Of a stretch of 10,148 nt of DNA, positions 8,049 to 10,148 are shown piece after piece. The position numbers and the translations under genes were made by a program. The stretch's first letter is position 1. Every line of letters begins with the position of its first letter. The stretch comes from Synura sp. LO234KE (lineage: Eukaryota > Sar > Synurophyceae > Synurales > Mallomonadaceae): contig VKHC01000183.1 in NCBI GenBank assembly GCA_015143735.1, positions 5,970 through 16,117 on the forward strand, written 5' to 3'. Under the pieces are notes generated by a model. The model did not search any database. It had not been told where the DNA came from and saw only the letters and a program-made list of their open reading frames with translations.

Positions 8049-9153
8049 ATGGATGAAATTGATGATAATATTTTGCAGCAAATGGTACATGAAGTTCTTT
8101 CCGGTAATCTATGAATTGATAATTCTGATGTGTGCTGAATACGTTATTACCTGGCTGCGTCCAGTCAACGACTTCACGCAAATGTCAATTACGGAAATCG
8201 CAAGGTGTATAGAGTCCAAAAACTCCTTATGTCAGGGGACTGTGAACAAGAAGAGGCTCTTCTATCATATTCGTAATTTCATATCTGGACAAGATGGTAG
8301 CCATGACTCGCTGAACTCGACACGCAAAAAGGGTAGATTTTCCAAATCAGAAGATCGTGCCCTGAAAGCACTTGTTGATAGCTTTTTGACTGCAAATAAG
8401 CTCACAGTAGAGGATATATGCACTCAACTGAGAAAAGGAGGAATGCGTAAAGACTTAAGATTTTCAAAATTATATCAAGAAATTCAAGAATATCTTCCAA
8501 ATAGAAGTTTGAAGGCATGAACCTTAAATCTATGTTCATGTATGGAGAGTTAACTTGGAATATCACCGCTTTACCAGTCTATATACATGCGCATACAGCG
8601 CATTTTCACGAAATCGTTGATTAGTGACGAATATTACCAATGGACGTTAGATAATTTAAGCACCCTCTTCAAACTCGTTGATGCTGTCGGGCGAAAGTGG
8701 ACAGTTATTGGTAAACTTATGGGCATTTACCCTGGTAATGTGTAAAGCTACTTTATTTTACTCTTATGGGGATATTCAAGCCGTTTTTTCTTACAGACGA
8801 AGTGAAAAGCGCTTACCTACGATTTTTTTGCGCACCAAAGCGAACAGGTGTCAAGTTCTTAATGTTGGTTCTAAATCTGAAATTTTGTTGGATTTACTTA
8901 GGCCGCTATTCCACACAGGAAGACGATATGATAATTAAAATACTTCAAGAAAATTTCGGTAGGAACCATGATTTTGTATTATAATCTTTCATTTATCAAA
9001 CATCTGGCCTCCTGAATGTGTATTTACTCAGGTGTGGACCTGCTCAGATTAGATACGATATACTGGGCAGGGGTGCGTGAACGGCTCGAGGAAAGTCGCT
9101 CAGTAGCCTCTTTAAGTCGCCGATGGCCGCGAATAAAGAGAAGGGTAAAGTGA
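8049..9153 (+). CDS. three-repeat Myb DNA-binding protein, Reb1/TTF1/DMTF1-like, six exons
   Basis: Exons are 8049-8103, 8165-8514, 8578-8734, 8797-8847, 8902-8958 and 9032-9153 (stop TGA), giving 263 residues. Intron lengths are 61, 63, 62, 54 and 73 bases; phases 1, 0, 1, 1, 1 all match. Three Myb-type repeats are visible: R1 from K74 (KGRFSKSEDRALKALV) through LPNRSLKSIYMRIQRIF near 145; R2 from W157 (QWTLDN) through GRKWTVIGKLMGIYP to KSAYLRFF at 198; R3 from G205 (GRYSTQEDD) through W235 to SRRW at 255. The R2 string WTVIGKLMG and the PNRS...IY motif of R1 are typical of the group that includes yeast Reb1, animal TTF1 (RNA polymerase I termination) and DMTF1. This suggests a sequence-specific nuclear factor, perhaps at rDNA terminators; the exact orthology is inference. 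I chose ATG 8049 over ATG 8053 because its frame enters the GTAATC donor at 8104 in phase. The end may differ if a further intron at 9145-9192 is used. Confidence 0.82.
8515..8577 (+). other. putative GC-AG intron in the Myb gene
   Basis: The donor is AAG|GCATGA at 8515 and the acceptor TTTACCAG at 8577. Reading through gives a stop (TGA 8518-8520) immediately after the conserved PNRSLK. Removing these 63 bases gives PNRSLK-SIYMRIQRIF in phase 0, which restores the end of the first Myb repeat. The only nearby GT (8507-8508) would leave phase 1 and does not connect to the next frame. GC donors are a known minority class, usually with a strong AAG|GC context as here. Confidence 0.7.
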
Positions 9154-9466
9154 AAAACCATCTTATGTAATGCCGTTGAAAAGTCCTCACAGCACCGGAT
9201 ATCTCGATCGACAGAAGTTACATCCGGCGCACGACCGTCCTTTTACTCGTTACCACGTCGTTGTATACCTTGATGTGAACCGCGATGTAGTTGCTTGGCG
9301 AGGACGCCGGACGGTCTGGAACCAAAATAGAGAGGCTTCTGGACGATATAAGTCTCTTGTCAACTATACATCGACTGTAAGAGCTGCATATCTCCCGGCT
9401 ATATAACCCTACGATGCCCTGAGTCGCTGGGTTCTTGGTCGCTATTCTGTGATCTGCTCCCTAGCG
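9154..9466. other. intergenic or weakly coding stretch
   Basis: The main content is a plus-strand frame with ATG at 9170 and stop at 9404-9406 (78 codons) with no recognisable motif; a minus-strand frame through the same bases is also open for over 40 codons. A TATATAA motif lies at 9400-9406, 61 bases before the ATG at 9467, and could be a promoter element of the next gene. I favour a spacer with the promoter of the right-hand gene, possibly preceded by an extra 3' exon of the Myb gene beginning at 9193. Confidence 0.35.
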
Positions 9467-10148
9467 ATGATTAACGGCGAACTGTCAATATCTCCCTGTC
9501 TGCTGCTTACAACTCACTCTACTGCTGTATTTTGACTGGTTTGCATCATCGCATTGGCCGTGGGATCAGTGATGTCGACGATGAGTCGGACGTGAATATG
9601 AGAGAAGTCGAAGAAGAGCTGGGAATCCCGGTCCAGTCTGGAGGTGAGTCGGGGGGACATGATACTGCAATTAATTTAAAAGATGTCCTCTGGGTTACCT
9701 CCGTTTAATTGACTCTCATCCTATATGATCGACTGTGGCACTTCACCTTCACCAGCTCGCATATTAAGGATCCTGCGCAAATGCATCACGGATCCACACC
9801 GAATGACGTTCCAGCAGCAGATCGAGGAGTTGCTGTCCATCATGCAGCGGCGCCTGGAGAACTACTTGACCGACGAGGACAGTCTCAAGCGGTTGCGCTA
9901 CAAAACACTGCGAGCGGAAATCGCGACTCGGGTAGCTGAGCGACAGAATCAATTCTCCAGCAATGCCTCGAATGACTGTGACGATCCGGTCATGTGGCAA
10001 CCAAGTGCACATAATACGACAGTAACGGAGGTTGACGCTCCCTCATCTGCACATATAGCTGTTGAGGATCGAAGTGAACGGAAGAGAGCAACGAGGAAGA
10101 GGATGCGTCCAGGTCACCGGCAGCGAGAGGGTATCTCCACCTCTGCAC
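9467..10148 (+). CDS. 5' part of an unrecognised helical, basic-tailed protein; cut by the window edge
   Basis: Strong evidence starts with the exon ending at 9643 (GGAG|GTGAGT, an excellent donor), joined in phase 1 to an exon at 9756 that is open to the window end. The intron is 9644-9755 (112 bases), acceptor TTCACCAG. The spliced product includes MREVEEELGIPVQSG, then ARILRILRK, then a long amphipathic helical stretch (QQIEELLSIMQRRLENYL and KRLRYKTLRAEIATRVAER), then a Ser/Asn/Asp-rich linker and a basic patch (RSERKRATRKRMR) that resembles a nuclear localisation signal. The start is undecided: ATG 9598 lies within the exon, while ATG 9467 followed by an intron 9484-9569 would give an acidic N-terminus in phase, but its donor (GTCAAT) is weak. 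I do not recognise the family. A nuclear protein is a guess from the basic patch. Confidence 0.6.
9644..9755 (+). other. intron, GT-AG, phase 1, in the right-edge gene
   Basis: The donor GGAG|GTGAGT is close to the ideal consensus and the acceptor TTCACCTTCACCAG has a pyrimidine tract. The frame upstream would otherwise reach a stop inside this stretch, and the frame downstream has a TGA at 9710-9712. Joining them gives G-A-R-I-L-R-I-L-R with continuous helix-forming sequence. Confidence 0.7.

Noticed and set aside
8578-8984. Myb gene as a frameshifted pseudogene
   Set aside because: Each frame change coincides with phase-matching intron borders and the repeats rejoin at conserved positions, so splicing explains the breaks better than decay.
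9170-9406. 78-codon plus-strand frame after the Myb gene
   Set aside because: No recognisable motif, a minus-strand frame is open over the same bases, and the Myb gene already has a stop at 9151-9153. It is kept only as a note in the spacer entry.
1-10148. tRNA, rRNA, CRISPR array, or insertion sequence
   Set aside because: No cloverleaf with a GTTCGA-type T-loop, no rRNA-like conserved blocks, no regularly spaced repeats, and no transposase frame were seen.

Overview
The window looks like nuclear DNA of a microbial eukaryote with a compact gene layout. The reading frames are interrupted by short introns with GT..AG borders (about 50 to 120 bases) and resolve into proteins only after splicing. 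There is no Shine-Dalgarno pattern or operon spacing, and the gene families seen (Myb/SANT DNA-binding proteins, a C2-like plus SPRY-like protein) are eukaryotic. I cannot name the lineage. All splice junctions were read by eye and none is supported here by transcript data.

Layout, left to right: (1) 1-449, no certain gene, with a GC-rich cluster of perfect inverted repeats at 205-259. (2) 450-1144 (+), a probable four-exon gene for an unrecognised protein of about 168 residues. (3) 1145-1519, AT-rich intergenic DNA. (4) 1520-5752 (+), the main gene: two long open frames joined in phase by a 120-base intron (3098-3217) into a protein of about 1370 residues with a C2-like N-terminus, two cysteine clusters, a basic helical stretch, a SPRY-like domain and an unassigned beta-rich C-terminus. 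(5) 5938-6856 (-), a tentative six-exon gene for a small single-pass membrane protein. (6) 6970-7908 (-), a 312-residue SANT/trihelix-like DNA-binding protein with a C-terminal coiled coil. (7) 8049-9153 (+), a six-exon gene for a 263-residue protein with three Myb repeats, resembling the Reb1/TTF1/DMTF1 group; one of its introns appears to be GC-AG. (8) 9154-9466, weak or no coding signal. (9) about 9467 or 9598 to the right edge (+), the 5' part of an unrecognised gene, cut by the window.

Genes 6 and 7 are divergent, start only 140 bases apart, and both encode likely DNA-binding proteins, so they may share a promoter. Genes 4 and 5 converge. The strongest results are the rejoined C2/SPRY gene and the reconstructed Myb gene. 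The latter is almost invisible to an unspliced reading-frame scan because most of its exons are 50 to 160 bases long.
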